DNA of 64,000 nucleotides from Cercis canadensis (taxonomy: Eukaryota; Streptophyta; Magnoliopsida; Fabales; Fabaceae), in the NCBI GenBank assembly GCA_003255065.1, contig QAOA01002395.1, positions 1 to 64,000 on the forward strand. The letters run 5' to 3'. This document shows, piece by piece, positions 1 to 11,262 of the stretch; position 1 is the first letter of the stretch, and the number at the start of each line of letters is the position of its first letter. The position numbers were made by a program, and so were the translations under genes. Below the pieces are notes generated by a model, which was given only the letters and a program-made list of their open reading frames with translations, made no database searches and had not been told where the DNA came from.

Positions 1-420
1 TTAGTGACACCAACTTATTTTTATCTTATCTATTTTACATACTTTATGCCATTTTACATTTTATCTAGTCATTTTTTAAATAAAATATTTAAATGTTTGA
101 TGACGAAATAAGTTAGGAAATAATTGTGGTGACAATATTCCTTAACATTCCTAAGATGAGGGATAATTTCTTTGTTTTGCTAGAAGCACTAGCAAGATTT
201 ATGAAATCCCCAAAATTATTATTATTTTATGCGTTTGCAAATATTATTTTTTAGTTTTATGTTATTTCACTTATTCTAATTTTTTTAGAAAACTAAACGT
301 TGCCTATTATGTAATAGATTAGGAAATGATTATAACGACAATCAATATCTATACCTAATAATCTTGAGGCTTTACTATTTAGATTTTTCCAGAGGTATTG
401 GCAAGGTCTAATAATAAAAA

Positions 421-745
421 GACTTATTGGCAGTTTTGATTCTCTTGTTTTACCGATTCCTACAAGTTAGTCCCCCATTTTTAAAAGTGAACGATTTAGT
501 CTCTGCGTTTCTTAAGAAATTACAATTTCAGGCTAGTCGTTAGTGCTCTGTTCATCTACTAATAGAGAAAGATAATGCGACAATAAAAATAAAAGGCTTA
601 TTAGCAATTCGGTCCTCATGTTTTACCAGTTCCTACAAGTCAATCTCTCATTTTTAAGAGTGAACAATTTAGTCCCCGTGTTCCTAAAAAAATTGCAATT
701 TCAAGCCAGCCATTAGTGCTCCATTCATCTACTAATGGAAGGAGC
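421..745 (+). repeat. Left arm: two tandem TIR modules
   Basis: Two direct copies of a module of about 160 bp. Each runs from a CTTATT(G/A)GCA start through a shared phrase for tccccatttttaaaagtgaac to a (G/A)TTCATCTACTAATGGA-like end. The same two modules recur in inverted orientation at about 1100-1442. Confidence 0.8.
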
Positions 746-769
746 TAATATGGCAGTATAAGTATCATT

Positions 770-1085
770 TCTTATTCCTATGGCATTTGTAGTTTTGTCT
801 AAAAGGAAAAGGAGCAAAGAAAGGGAGGAAGAAATTGAAGATTGGGAATTGGAGTATTGGCCACACCGTATTGGGTATGAACACATTTATACTGCAACAA
901 AAGGATTTTTCAGACTAAAATGTGATTGGGTTTGGAGGGAATGGAAAGGTCTATAAAGGGGTTTTGCAAGGAGTAGAAGTTGCAGTAAAGAGAATTCCTT
1001 ATGAAAGTGAGCATGGGATGAGAGAGTTTTTATCTGAGATTTCAAGTTTAGGCAAACTAAAGTAGAGGAATGTGGTGCTATTAGG
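770..1085 (+). pseudogene. Captured fragment of an L-type lectin receptor-like kinase
   Basis: Plus-strand reading gives pieces typical of the juxtamembrane region and kinase N-lobe of plant L-type lectin receptor kinases. They are a basic post-membrane stretch, EDWELEYWPHR, ATKGF, the glycine-rich loop [11 protein letters not shown], the lysine strand VEVAVKRI, and [13 protein letters not shown]. The fragment stops near the position of the invariant HRN motif. There is no lectin domain, no membrane segment and no kinase C-lobe, and the reading frame is broken within the N-lobe. It lies wholly between the inverted repeats of a foldback element. It was therefore most likely picked up by the transposon rather than being a local gene remnant. 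It cannot encode a working kinase. Confidence 0.75.
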
Positions 1086-1099
1086 AATAAAACATGATA

Positions 1100-1442
1100 T
1101 TTTTACTCCCACATTGGCTCCCTCTGTTAGTAGATGAACGGAGCACTAACGACTGGCTTGAAATTGCAACTTCTTGAGAAACACGGGGACTAAATCAGTA
1201 ACTTTTAAAAATGGGAAACTAACTTGTAAGAACTGGTAAAACAAGGGGACCAAAACTGCCAATAAGACTTTTTATTTTTATTGCCACATTAGCTCCCTCC
1301 ATTAGTACATGAACAGAGCACTAATGACTGGCATGAAATTGTAATTTTTTAGAAACATGGGAACTAAATCGTTCACTTTTAAAAATGGGAGACTGACTCG
1401 TAGGAATCAATAAAACATATGGATTAACATTGCTAATAAGCC
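1100..1442 (-). repeat. Right arm: two inverted TIR modules
   Basis: Inverted counterparts of the modules at 421-745, separated from them by the captured kinase fragment. The outer module ends at the 9-bp flanking repeat, and the inner one begins near the phrase gttagtagatgaacggagc. Confidence 0.8.
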
Positions 1443-1724
1443 TAATAAAAATCAATGCAAACAAATATTTTTCTCATAAATTCTTCTAAAGCAAAGAAGA
1501 ACCATTTATAAAGCCATAACCTTTTGAGATTGTTATAGGTTGTGTATATTGTTCCAGAGTAATGGCATTTTGTCACTTACTCATATCACAACCATTTGTC
1601 ACTCTTGACAATATGCACAACAAGGTGAAACATTTAAAAATACAAAGTTTAAAATATTTTTTCAATGACCAATTTTATTCAACAATTTTAAATGACATAA
1701 AATTAAATTGGTAATTTTTCACTG

Positions 1725-1860
1725 GAATGGGTGTCGTAGGGTGCTAACACATTCCCTACGTGTAACTAACTCTCTTACCCACTTTTGATAACAGACCAAA
1801 TTTTTTATAGGTATCTAGTCGTGCCTTAAATTGATTAGTGCGACTCCAAGAATTTTATTT
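1725..1860 (+). repeat. Degraded Ogre-like LTR tail fragment
   Basis: The stretch GGGTGTCGTAGGGTGC, followed by a run ending in GCGACTCC, resembles the 3' part of the LTRs at about 24680-24915 and 45260-45400. The match is loose and the fragment short. It is a fossil with no other parts nearby. Confidence 0.4.
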
Positions 1861-3000
1861 AATCATTTTTTCCCAATTTTAAACACATACTTTTTTCCGC
1901 CGCCTTGCATTGTTGAGCACTCCTTCCAAAGGGACATTGCAACACTAAGCTACACCCACTAAGAGGGGATGTAGCACTACCACCCCATTTAAACATGAAA
2001 AAAAAAATCTTTTATCTTTTATCTTTTATCTTTTATCTTTTTTTCCTAATACTAATTAGGAGATTGCTATCCTACCTCACCCATATGGGTGGGGTAAAAA
2101 CAAAAAAAAAAAAACTTGTTTACTAGGAGTTTGAAGCATAACGAATTTTTTACTTTGATACCATCGCAAAGATCTCAAAAAACTTAGTCACCTAGTATGG
2201 GTATTTTGATCAAAACAAAAATTGTTAGTTGTTAACCGAATTTGAATTTAACATAATCAAAACAAAACAAAATAGAAAATTGTTTAAGATTAAGGGCCCT
2301 AGGCCTAGGCCTAGGCCCTTTAATGGAATGTTAAATGACACTTTCAATTTCCCCAATGGGACACTTCATTGATTGAGTACTAATTGGTATTTCACTATAG
2401 AGGTATTGAGTTAAAATCTCACTAGGAGTGGGTGAGGTGAGATTTTAGAGGGGATAGGCTACCTCCAGTTGTGTGGCCTCCAATCGACCAAAAAAGGTTG
2501 AGACCTTCAATATTTCCTTTCTGCTTGCACGTAAGCAATATCATGATTTCTATTTAAAATGTGATTGATCATATTGTTTGTGCAAATCAATATTTCCTGC
2601 CGTAATTTGATATGAAGTGTTAGTTGACATATTTCTAAAATTAATAATATTATGTTCATCTAAATTATTTTACTAAAGAAAATGCTAGCTGTACATTTTT
2701 CGTTTGCAATAATTGTTTCTATTTAACAATATTAATGTATATGTAGTTGATTGCTTAGCCAATTGAAGTTTTATTTTACTTGAGCATTTGGTTAACATAA
2801 TGAAATCAAATCAAAGGCTGAGACGTGTTTGCCCCCTTTCCTTGTTTGAGTACTAGGCAAATATAGGTATTGTCAATTTGTCATAAGTTAACTGAGGCGA
2901 AGGATGTAAAAAGTAGTAACTTATTCCCTCTTCTATTCATAGTTTCTCTTGCATATGATATGGCCACTGTGCACAGCTTCAAACAACATCTTAAACAAAC
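1861..3000. other. Intergenic, AT-rich; possible partial MITE copy
   Basis: No gene is recognisable here. A (cttttat)n tract lies at 2007-2047. Around 2065-2210 the phrases ttgctatcctacctc, a short GGGTGGGG hairpin and gatctcaaaaaactta resemble parts of the MULE-like MITE at 58594-58954, so this may be a partial relative. A short (ggccta)n near-palindrome lies at about 2293-2319. Confidence 0.4.
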
Positions 3001-3026
3001 TCCAAGCATCACTAACCACTTCAACC

Positions 3027-3034
3027 TATAAAAT
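3027..3034 (+). promoter_or_regulatory. TATA box of the pectate lyase pseudogene
   Basis: TATAAAAT lies 123 bp upstream of the start codon at 3150, a normal distance for a plant promoter with a short leader. It is the only good match in the upstream 200 bp. Confidence 0.5.
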
Positions 3035-3149
3035 CCCTCCCCTGCACCACTAGTACTTCACCAATATTCATTCTAAGCCAGCAACAACTACAACACCCTT
3101 CCTTCTCATATGCTTCTCTGATCTCAAGAACAAAATACTCTTAATAACA

Positions 3150-4805
3150 ATGGCTTCTCAGGGCATGAATGCCATCCTTAATCGCTTTGTTTTTGTTGGT
3201 GCAATTATGACCTTCTACGCCACAAGCCTTAGTGCCTTCAATATGAATGCGGTTGATAATTGTTGGAGATGGAACCCATAATGGCGAAGACAACACCCAC
3301 AACTTGTGACCTGCTCTATTGGGTACACAGGCAAGATGAGCAACAACGTTGGAAAAGGCCTCACCCATTATAAAGTTATTGATCCTAGTGAGATCCAATT
3401 AACCCAAAACCAGGCACCTTGAGATATGGAGCAAGCGTGATTCAAGGTCAAGTGTGGATCACATTTCAAAAAGACATGCACATTAAGCTCCAGAGACCCC
3501 TCCTCATTAGCAACTTCACCACCCTTGGTGGCCGAGGCGTCAACGTTCACATTGCTAATAATGCATGCTTGTTGATCTTTAAGGTATTTATCATAATTAA
3601 TCAACACTAGCTAATCAAAGCTAGCTTCGTTTCCTTAATTAATTATGCAACTTTGAAATTAATAATAATTTAACTCACCATATGTTTTGTTATTGATTAC
3701 TTACCAGGCAAGCAACATAATCATACATGGCCTTTGGATCCATCATTGTAGGCCTCAAGCCCCAGGCACGGTGATGGGTCCTGAAGGGAAGGTGATTCCA
3801 CTGGGTCACATAGATGGAGACGTAATCAAATTGGTTACGGCTTTAAAGATTTGGATTGACCATAATGCCCTCTATGATTGCCAAGATGGTCTTCTCGATT
3901 TCACTCATGGCTCCACGAATGGACTGTCTCCAATAACTAGTTCAGAGAGCAGAACAAGGTTATGCTTTTTGGGCATGATGATGGTTATGTCAAAGACCAG
4001 AACATGAAGGTCACCATGTGTAAAACCATTTTGGGCCTCAGTGCAGCCAGCGCATGCCCAAGATCCGCCATGGATATGCACATGTTGCCAACAATCTGTA
4101 CCTGGGATAGGTGCAATACGCCATTGGTGGAAGCAAGGAACTAAGCCTTAAAAGCGAAGCCAACTTCTTCATAGCACCAAAATCTAGGAGTAAAGAGGTA
4201 ATTAATGATTAATTTAAGTAACTAGTAGTTATTTATTTACTATATTATAATTATGAAAAAACTCTAATTTAGCTCTTAAACTTTACAAGATTTCTGATTT
4301 ATCCTCAAAAGTTTTCCAATTGCAGATAACTCTCATGAACTATGAAAAATGTGCACAATCATGTTAAAAAATGCACATAGTAAGCACATGATTAGTCTTA
4401 AGGATTATTTGCAAGTTATAAAACTTTTGGGGTAAATTGCACATCATTTAAAGTTTAAGGAAGTAAATTAAACTTTTCTCTATCATTAATGATATACATT
4501 CATTTAATTAGTTGAAGACTTTAATTATATAACAGTACATTAATGGTTTAATTAATTATAGAATAAATGTGGGGATGTAGGTGACATGGAGAAAAGGCAA
4601 TGTGAAAGAAAATGTGGAGAAATGGGAATTTTATTCTGTGGGGGACATTTTTGAGAATGGAGCCTCCTTCAAGGAAACAAAAACTATTGGGGCAAAACTC
4701 AATTATAATAGGGAGCATATATTTAAAGTCGTAGATGCCAAATATGTGAAGTCCTTAACAAGCTTGTCAGGCGCATTACATTGCAGTAGGACCTCCAGAT
4801 GCTAA
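3150..4805 (+). pseudogene. Pectate lyase (pollen allergen Amb a 1 / Jun a 1 type), broken
   Basis: This is the remnant of a polysaccharide lyase family 1 gene, whose product would cleave de-esterified pectin in the cell wall. The start at 3150 gives a hydrophobic signal-peptide-like N-terminus (FVFVGAIMTFYA) and then the NCWR motif. Three exons remain. Exon 1 runs to 3583, with an intron at 3584-3707 (GT-AG). Exon 2 (3708-4197) carries SNIIIHGLWIHHC, GTVMGPEGKVIPLG and KIWIDHNALYDCQDGLLD. An intron follows at 4198-4580, then exon 3, which ends SGALHCSRTSRC. It is clearly dead: there is an in-frame TAA at 3279-3281, frameshifts near 3395, 3955 and 4030, and a TAG at 4108-4110. The conserved RMPKIRHGYAHVANN block is still readable in one frame near 4050. 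Splice sites and a TATA box survive, so inactivation is not ancient. The present stop codon is created by a SINE-like insertion. Confidence 0.9.
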
Positions 4806-4890
4806 GCCATTAAGTGTGGTCTAAAGTGATTTGGGTAGTTTGTAGAAGGTTAGGGGTTCGAGCCTCGTGCAGTCATATAACCAAAAAATA
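4804..4890 (+). mobile_element. Short tRNA-derived SINE-like insertion
   Basis: An 87-bp insert is flanked by an imperfect 14-bp direct repeat, gacctccagatgct at 4790-4803 and gaccaccagatgct at 4891-4904. It contains a pol III B-box-like GGTTCGAGCCTC at 4855-4866 and an A-box-like TGGTCTAAAGTG at 4818-4829. It ends in an A-rich tail (ccaaaaaata). Spacing between the boxes is tRNA-like. It landed exactly at the stop codon of the pectate lyase gene; without it the reading would end TGC TGA instead of TGC TAA. It is shorter than most plant SINEs and could be a truncated copy. Confidence 0.65.
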
Positions 4891-4904
4891 GACCACCAGA
4901 TGCT

Positions 4905-5932
4905 GAAACCCAAAGCATCATACTTCTTACTCTATTATTCAAACTATTTTACCCTCTAATTTTGCTTTTGCTTTCTCAAATTAAGCACTATGATTTCACA
5001 ACTACTAGTTCATCTCACTACGTTACAATATATTGTAAAAATCTATATGAGGGAGGGTGCTTTTATTAAGATTGTAGCACAAATCATTTTAGCTTTCCCA
5101 TATACATTCCAATCAAATAAATTGAGTATTTTTCTTATTTTTGTAAGTAAAGCAAATAATTTAATCTCTGTTAATTTTGATTTTATAAACGACATCGTTG
5201 CTACCACATGCACTTGTGAGTCATCCCTTCCCCTTTCCCAATTTCATTAATCATTGCCCATTTGCATCTCCATATGCACTTTCTTAACTTATTCTAATTT
5301 GTCAATGTATCCCGATTTCTTTATCCAACTGTAACGGCTAAAGATAAATACCAACATGTATCTGACCTAACAAATTCCATGATCAATGTTCTGTTCTGAT
5401 ACCTAGATAATAGATTGTCTATTTTTTAAGTATCTAAATACATGATGTTAAGAATTTGACGAGGTAAAATATGACAAAAAATGACTTCTGTGAGGTAGTA
5501 TTCTTTACAAACCAATAATTGAGTGATCAGTGGCTTAGTACCGGAAAATAATGTTATCATGGCTGATTCATAATTTCAATTTTTGCGAGTTAACACGATT
5601 CAAGCCTAATTTTAATCATTCCTCTTCACCTTCTTACTTGAGAATATTAAAACTCTGATTCCATCATATGGCTAGCACTAAGACTTAACAACTTTTGCCT
5701 GCAAACTTCCATATACAAGTCATTCCCTTTTTAGTGCAGTTTTGACTTTACTGTTTCTATGACTTATAGGAAGAAATGATTGAGTTGTTCATTATGGTCT
5801 GTTGTTGTTGAAATGTGCCAAAAAATATCAAAATTTTGCCAAGAAAAAAAGAATTTAGTACATTTTTTTTTTTTATATCTTGTTGTTTATATTTTTTTTA
5901 TAAGTAATTATATATTCTTTTATATGCTAAAT
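4905..5932. other. Intergenic, no gene seen
   Basis: AT-rich spacer downstream of the pectate lyase remnant. I see no coding potential, no long inverted repeat and no recognisable transposon end before the copia LTR at 5933. Confidence 0.6.
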
Positions 5933-6188
5933 TGTTAGACTTTCACGTTTTACATCCCATATACAAACTGGTTCATATATGCTTTACATGTTAAGCAACA
6001 ATTGTCAGCAGTAGAAGAAATATTTACCTCTTGCCATTGCTTCTTTTGCTCTTTTGAGTTTCTCACGTCCAGGATAGAATGCTTCTAGCCTATCCTTATT
6101 TCTATATATTCTAAATGATGGTAAATCAGAATTGTGTGTAGCTAGGCTAAGGACCCTGTCCTATTTATAGTGGATTGTTGTAGCTTCC
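5933..6188 (-). repeat. Copia 3' LTR, outer part (split)
   Basis: This matches the first 256 bp of the LTR at 18589. It is followed immediately by the nested gypsy element. The 5-bp target repeat cttcc is at 6184-6188. Confidence 0.9.
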
Positions 6189-7619
6189 TGATGAGCTGTT
6201 GAGGCTCCTCAAATTAGTGAAAGTTTAAGGTCGGTTTATGTAAGCTACTTGTAGCATAAGGCAACCCTAAGTCGAACCAAAGGATTATTATGAGTAGTGA
6301 ATCATATTAAGAAACATATAAACAGGGGGGTTTGCTTTGTTCAAGTGATTAACAAAAATTAATTGTAAGTGGTAAACTTTAGGGAAAACAACCAATCCAA
6401 GTCCAATTGATTCTGATTTTAATCCATCATTGATTTCCAATGATCCATTCAATTATTAACCTAGTTCTTGGCCTTAGAAAACATCAAGAAGCCTATCAGT
6501 CCTCTATGGATATCTATTGGTTAAGCAACCAGAATTCAGATCAACTAAGACTAAATGAATTAAGCACTCATTCAAATCCAGTTTTACCTAAGTCCAGAAT
6601 CCAGCCAAGATAATTAATCCATCCAAAAACTTAAAAACATTAATTAACCTTTAATTTCCTCTTTTATCACATGCAATTAATCAATCAACATATGAAGATC
6701 CAAATTCGAATTTATGCAATTCAAACAGAATAGTTCAGAGGAAGCAAAGAAGTAGATTAACCATTAAATGAATAGCAATCAAAGCATAATCTCAGAATCA
6801 ATAATCAGAACAGCCAAAACCTGAATTGATTTGATGTATTTAGCCCTCCATGAACAAGAGAAGCCAAGTTCTTACAAAATATCTAGAGAGAAAACTTAAA
6901 AACTAAGAAAACTTGAAAAGCTGTCTAAAATATCCTAATGTCTTTTTATGAATTTTGGCTGCCCCTTTCTGAACATATAGACCTCCAAAAATACATGCAC
7001 ACCCAAATTACCCTTAGGGCACACTTATTTCCATGGGTCTTAGCTTTCAGTGGGCTTTGGTTTGGGCTCATTTGGACTTGTCATGAAGAAGTTAGGCCAA
7101 TTTAAGTGTCAACAGGTTTCTGAAACCATCAGCCAACTTTGATAGAAAATAAGACCATATAAATTATACAATCTGGTGAACCGATCTTCATAATAATTAA
7201 AGCTTTGTCTCTTAGCTTTCCAATGTGACCAGTTTCAAGTCCATACGACACCTAAATCTCAAGTTATGGTCCAGACACTGCATGCGGGTCAGGATCCTGC
7301 GACAGCATCTCTTCTCTAGATTCCAAGCTGCATATGACTTGCTGGACTTCCGAATTGCCTTTGGATCCCTGAATGAAAGTTGTAGATAATTCTCTCAGAT
7401 TTCCTACAAGGTATGACTCAAAATTTTTAGACATACAGAACTAAAGATATGCATGAAACACAGAGATAGCATAAAATGCTCAGTGTTGCTGAAAAATGCA
7501 ATTAGGCACAATTGGATCCAAACTCATAAAATGAGGCACAAGTCTACTCAATTCAGCCCAAAAGAAGTTTAAAAGACTAAATATGAAAGATAACTACAAT
7601 ATAAAAAGTGTGTTCATCA
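6189..7619 (-). repeat. Nested gypsy 3' LTR
   Basis: A 1,431-bp LTR. The adjacent internal bases at about 7620-7631 read TCTGGGAGAATT on the minus strand, a plausible polypurine tract. Confidence 0.92.
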
Positions 7620-9246
7620 AATTCTCCCAGACTTAGTTTTTGCACGTCTCGGGTAAACTAGAATTCCAAAACTCAGAAATGAGAAAAAACAAACAAACAA
7701 ACTCAAAAATTCCCAATGATATTCAAGAATTGCATAAGTTCAAAAACAAGAAGAGCACTCAAAAATACAAGGAAGTCACAGCATTTATGAAATAAAATTC
7801 TTCACATCCAAAATCAATAATTAAGGTAACTTCAATTGAAAAACATGAGTCAAGAATGATAGATTCTCACAAGATATACTCTTAATCTCTCAAGTGTTTA
7901 GAAAGTAAGTATTTCACTCAATAAAACTCATGAAGAAATACACTACCATAGGCTTGCTTATCTTCTACTTTTCCACTACTCAAACAAATGTATATACAAA
8001 TCAAGAGGATTTTATTCAAGGTTGTAATAGGGCCAAAGTAAATGGTAGGAATAATATGGATATGACAAGCTAAGTACCCTAAGAGAATAAAAGAGCATTA
8101 GGGAGGAATTCAATTAACAAGCATGTAACTTTTCCCAATTTCCAAACATGTAAAACATACTCTCTTTTCTTTTCACATATTCTTTTCTTTTCCTTTTCCT
8201 TTTCACAATTCTGATTTTTTTTTTTTATTGAACCAATTGGCTCTTTTTCTTTCTTTCTTTCATTCACCTCTCACTTTGCACATTGCAATATAAATTTTAC
8301 AACCTTCACACTTGCATTATTAATTACCCACAAGCATAAGAGCTCCTCCAAGATAATGAATCAATGTTCTCTCATTCCCTAAGATAAGGTAACAACATGG
8401 TTTTTCACATAGGCACATAATGAGCTAAGACCAAAGATAGGCAAATAGGCTCAATGGGGTAATCAAAGGAAAATAATACAAGGTTGGCTATTTGGCAAAG
8501 TAGCTAAATCAAAAAAGAATGTCTCAATCATGTTCATGTATGCAAGTGAAAATGTAGCTTTAAAAAGAATCAAAGCAAGTTCTAGAGTGATCAAAATCCA
8601 TGAGTGAAAATCACACTAGAAAGAAAAGAATGACACAAAAGCTAGATCCATCCATTAAAAGGCTCAAAATCTCACAAGGCATGCATCTATCAAACTTTAA
8701 TCACTAATCCAACATCCAAAACCAAGCATGTGAAATTAAGGATGGAAAATAAAATATTCAATCATGCTATGAACCTTGAATGCAATTGCTTCAACTTACA
8801 ACTTCATAAAATTCACATCCTAAAACATCATTGGAAGATAATTAAAACAGAAAAATGACAACAAAAACAGAGAAAACAGTAAGAACAACAAACAGAAAAC
8901 AGCAAAAAGACACAAAGTAGAAAATTAAAACAAAAACAGAAAATTAACAACAATAGTAAAGTAAACAAAAAATTAATCAACTAAACAATAAAATAATAGA
9001 ACAACTAAACTACACAGAAATCCCTCCTCCACACTTAAATTTTACATTGTCCTCAATGTAAAAATTTCAGAAAGTAGCAACATATGACAATTAAGATCAA
9101 ACAGATAAGGACAAGTAAAATAAAAGAGAGAAGAAATATCCTGATCAGGTGACGTAGATTGCATCGTGCAAATGGACCTCCTCCACTATATCCTTTTTAG
9201 CTCCCTCACATAATGGCTTGCGGCAATTGAAAGCTTCCTTGCACTT

Positions 9247-10690
9247 CTAATCAAACAAAAATTCCACATCTTTCTGCAGAAGGCTGGACAGCGGGATAGC
9301 TATCTTGTTGAAGTCTTTGATAAAGTGCCAGTAGAAACCTACATGTCCAAGAAATGACCAAATTTCCCGCATGCATGTGGGGTAAGATAAAACAGTAATG
9401 ACATCAAGAACAGAAAATTGAAAATAAAGTGAACAACAGAAAATAGAAAACAGTAACAAAAAAAACAAAAATAGAATTAAAAACAAGACTAGAAAACAGA
9501 AAATTCAAAGCAAAAATAGAAAATAGAAACAGAAAGAAAAACAGACTAAAGAAAAACAGAATAGAAAATAGAATACAATTACAGTAATATAATCAGAAAA
9601 TGTACTCCCCGAAGCTCAAGGTATCATTTTCCGGTTATTTGCAGCAAACACAGCTAGATACCGAGGTCAAAGACCACTTTCACGAAGCCCTTAAAAGACA
9701 AAACAAAACTGAAAATCTTATGAATAAAATGAAAGCATAAAAATATATAAGGAAATAAAATAAACTTTCTAAACAAAAAGAAATTTGGCATATGGTGGTG
9801 TTGTTTAGCCCATGCAACACCCACATTCTTCCTACCGATATTAAGTGCACAATCAACATAAGGTGATGTCAAAGTAAGAAAGGGTGTAGAGTTAACTATA
9901 GAAGTCATGTCAAGTTTGTCTTGGGTTGTCCCTTGAGAGTTTTCTTCAAAATCTGTAGAACCAGATTCACTAGAATTTCTATTTCTCAAGAATGCAGAGA
10001 TCTCATCACACACAGCACATGACATATCACCATCACAATCACCACATGAGTGACACTGAACAAAATCCTCTAAACCCACAAAATCAGGGAAATCAGCACA
10101 TAACTCCTCATACACATCCCCAATTAGAGCATCAATCACATCAATATGGAAAACAGAACCAAGGACTGCTTTCTTTTCTGGCTGTGGCTCGCTTGTGAGC
10201 TTGCTTACAGGTTAAGGTTCAATTGGTTTTGGCATAGATTTTTCAGACCTTAGCATAATCACATCTGTTTTAGCAAGTCCTCAAGTGAAGGTTCAGGTTT
10301 TGTGCCTAATAGACTCTGTTGTTGCATAGGCTGCTGGAATAATTGCCTATATTGCTGTGGTGGGGCTGCATTGTCATATATCAGACTGGGATGATCTCTC
10401 AAACCAGGGTTATAGGTGTTGAAGTATAGATCATATGTAGGCTGCTGCTACTGAGGTTGGTATGGTGATTTTCCAGAAAAGACATCGGCTGCAGCTACAA
10501 AGGAATCTTGAAATCCATAAACATCATTCTAAAGTGTAGGACATGCATTAGTGGGATGAGAGGTGCAAGCACATATGCCACACAAGCTTGCAAGTTGAGG
10601 TGCAGGTACTTGTTGTCCAACTGCCAACTGCCTCACCAAGGAGGTCAATTCATCAAGTCTGTGCTCTATGCTCTGTTAGTCAGAAAGTGA
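9247..10690 (-). pseudogene. Nested gypsy gag / pol remnants (fossil)
   Basis: The minus strand shows a gag-type zinc-finger phrase (CGIC...HPT.ACPTL) near 10510-10600, then a Cys-rich acidic stretch at 9654-10139 (CHSCGDC, CAVC). Last comes a short RT-end piece at 9247-9486 with SFLGHVGFY and FIKDF. Integrase and most of RT are absent. 7640-9240 and 10700-11240 are noncoding, A-rich sequence with simple repeats. Confidence 0.75.
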
Positions 10691-11240
10691 TGCAACAACC
10701 TCTTTGACTCTTTTAGTAGTAGGGGAACCTTGTATGCACCATGAATAAAAAGTGACAGAACACCAAAACACACAACAAAACATAAAATCACACAAAAAGT
10801 GACAAAAAATAACAAAAAATGACAGAATTGAACAAAAAGATAAACACACAAAATGCAAACAATAAAGGCAAAAACACAACAAAATAATCTTAATTAAGGT
10901 ATCTATACATTTTTAAAAATTATGAGACCACCACAACTTGAAAACTAGATGAAAATGGAAGTCAAAAATAAAATAAAAAATCTTTAAAAATTGAAAAAGT
11001 GGTCTAAACTATGGAATTTAGCGAAAATAGGCTGAGGCTCATTACAATGAAGTGAGTTATGCTTGTCAGGATGTTTTCCTTAAACTGACAAATTTTCAGG
11101 TTATTCTGAGCTAAAAAATATGTATTAAATTTTCTGAAAAATTTGCCTACAATTTTCACCAAAAACTACCAAGACATAACAACAAAGGGGGGTTGGCAGT
11201 CAAGTACACTCCTAGTAAGATTGATCAAAACTAGAATAAT

Positions 11241-11257
11241 CTCTGGCAATGGTGCCA
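11241..11257 (-). other. Nested gypsy primer-binding site
   Basis: The minus strand reads TGGCACCATTGCCAGAG a few bases inside the 5' LTR, close to the TGGCGCCGTTGCCGGGG consensus seen in Athila-type gypsy elements. Confidence 0.7.
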
Positions 11258-11262
11258 AAATT

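Larger units (their letters stand above)
421..1442. mobile_element. Foldback / MULE-like DNA element carrying a kinase fragment
   Basis: A 1,022-bp element is bounded by the same 9-bp direct repeat, taataaaaa, at 412-420 and 1443-1451. A 9-bp target duplication is the usual size for Mutator-like elements. Its ends are long inverted repeats: the left begins GACTTATTGGCAG and the right, read inward, begins GGCTTATTAGCA. Each arm holds two tandem copies of a module of about 160 bp (421-575 and 580-745 on the left; about 1100-1262 and 1266-1442 inverted on the right). No transposase is present, so it would need outside help to move. The centre (about 770-1085) is a piece of a lectin receptor kinase gene, which gives a Pack-MULE-like organisation. 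The A/T-rich target repeat resembles tracts next to the inner modules, so the duplication could be partly coincidental. Confidence 0.75.

Noticed and set aside
4855-4866. tRNA-like B box as a tRNA gene
   Set aside because: No cloverleaf can be drawn around it; the flanking 14-bp repeats and A-rich tail fit a SINE-like insert.
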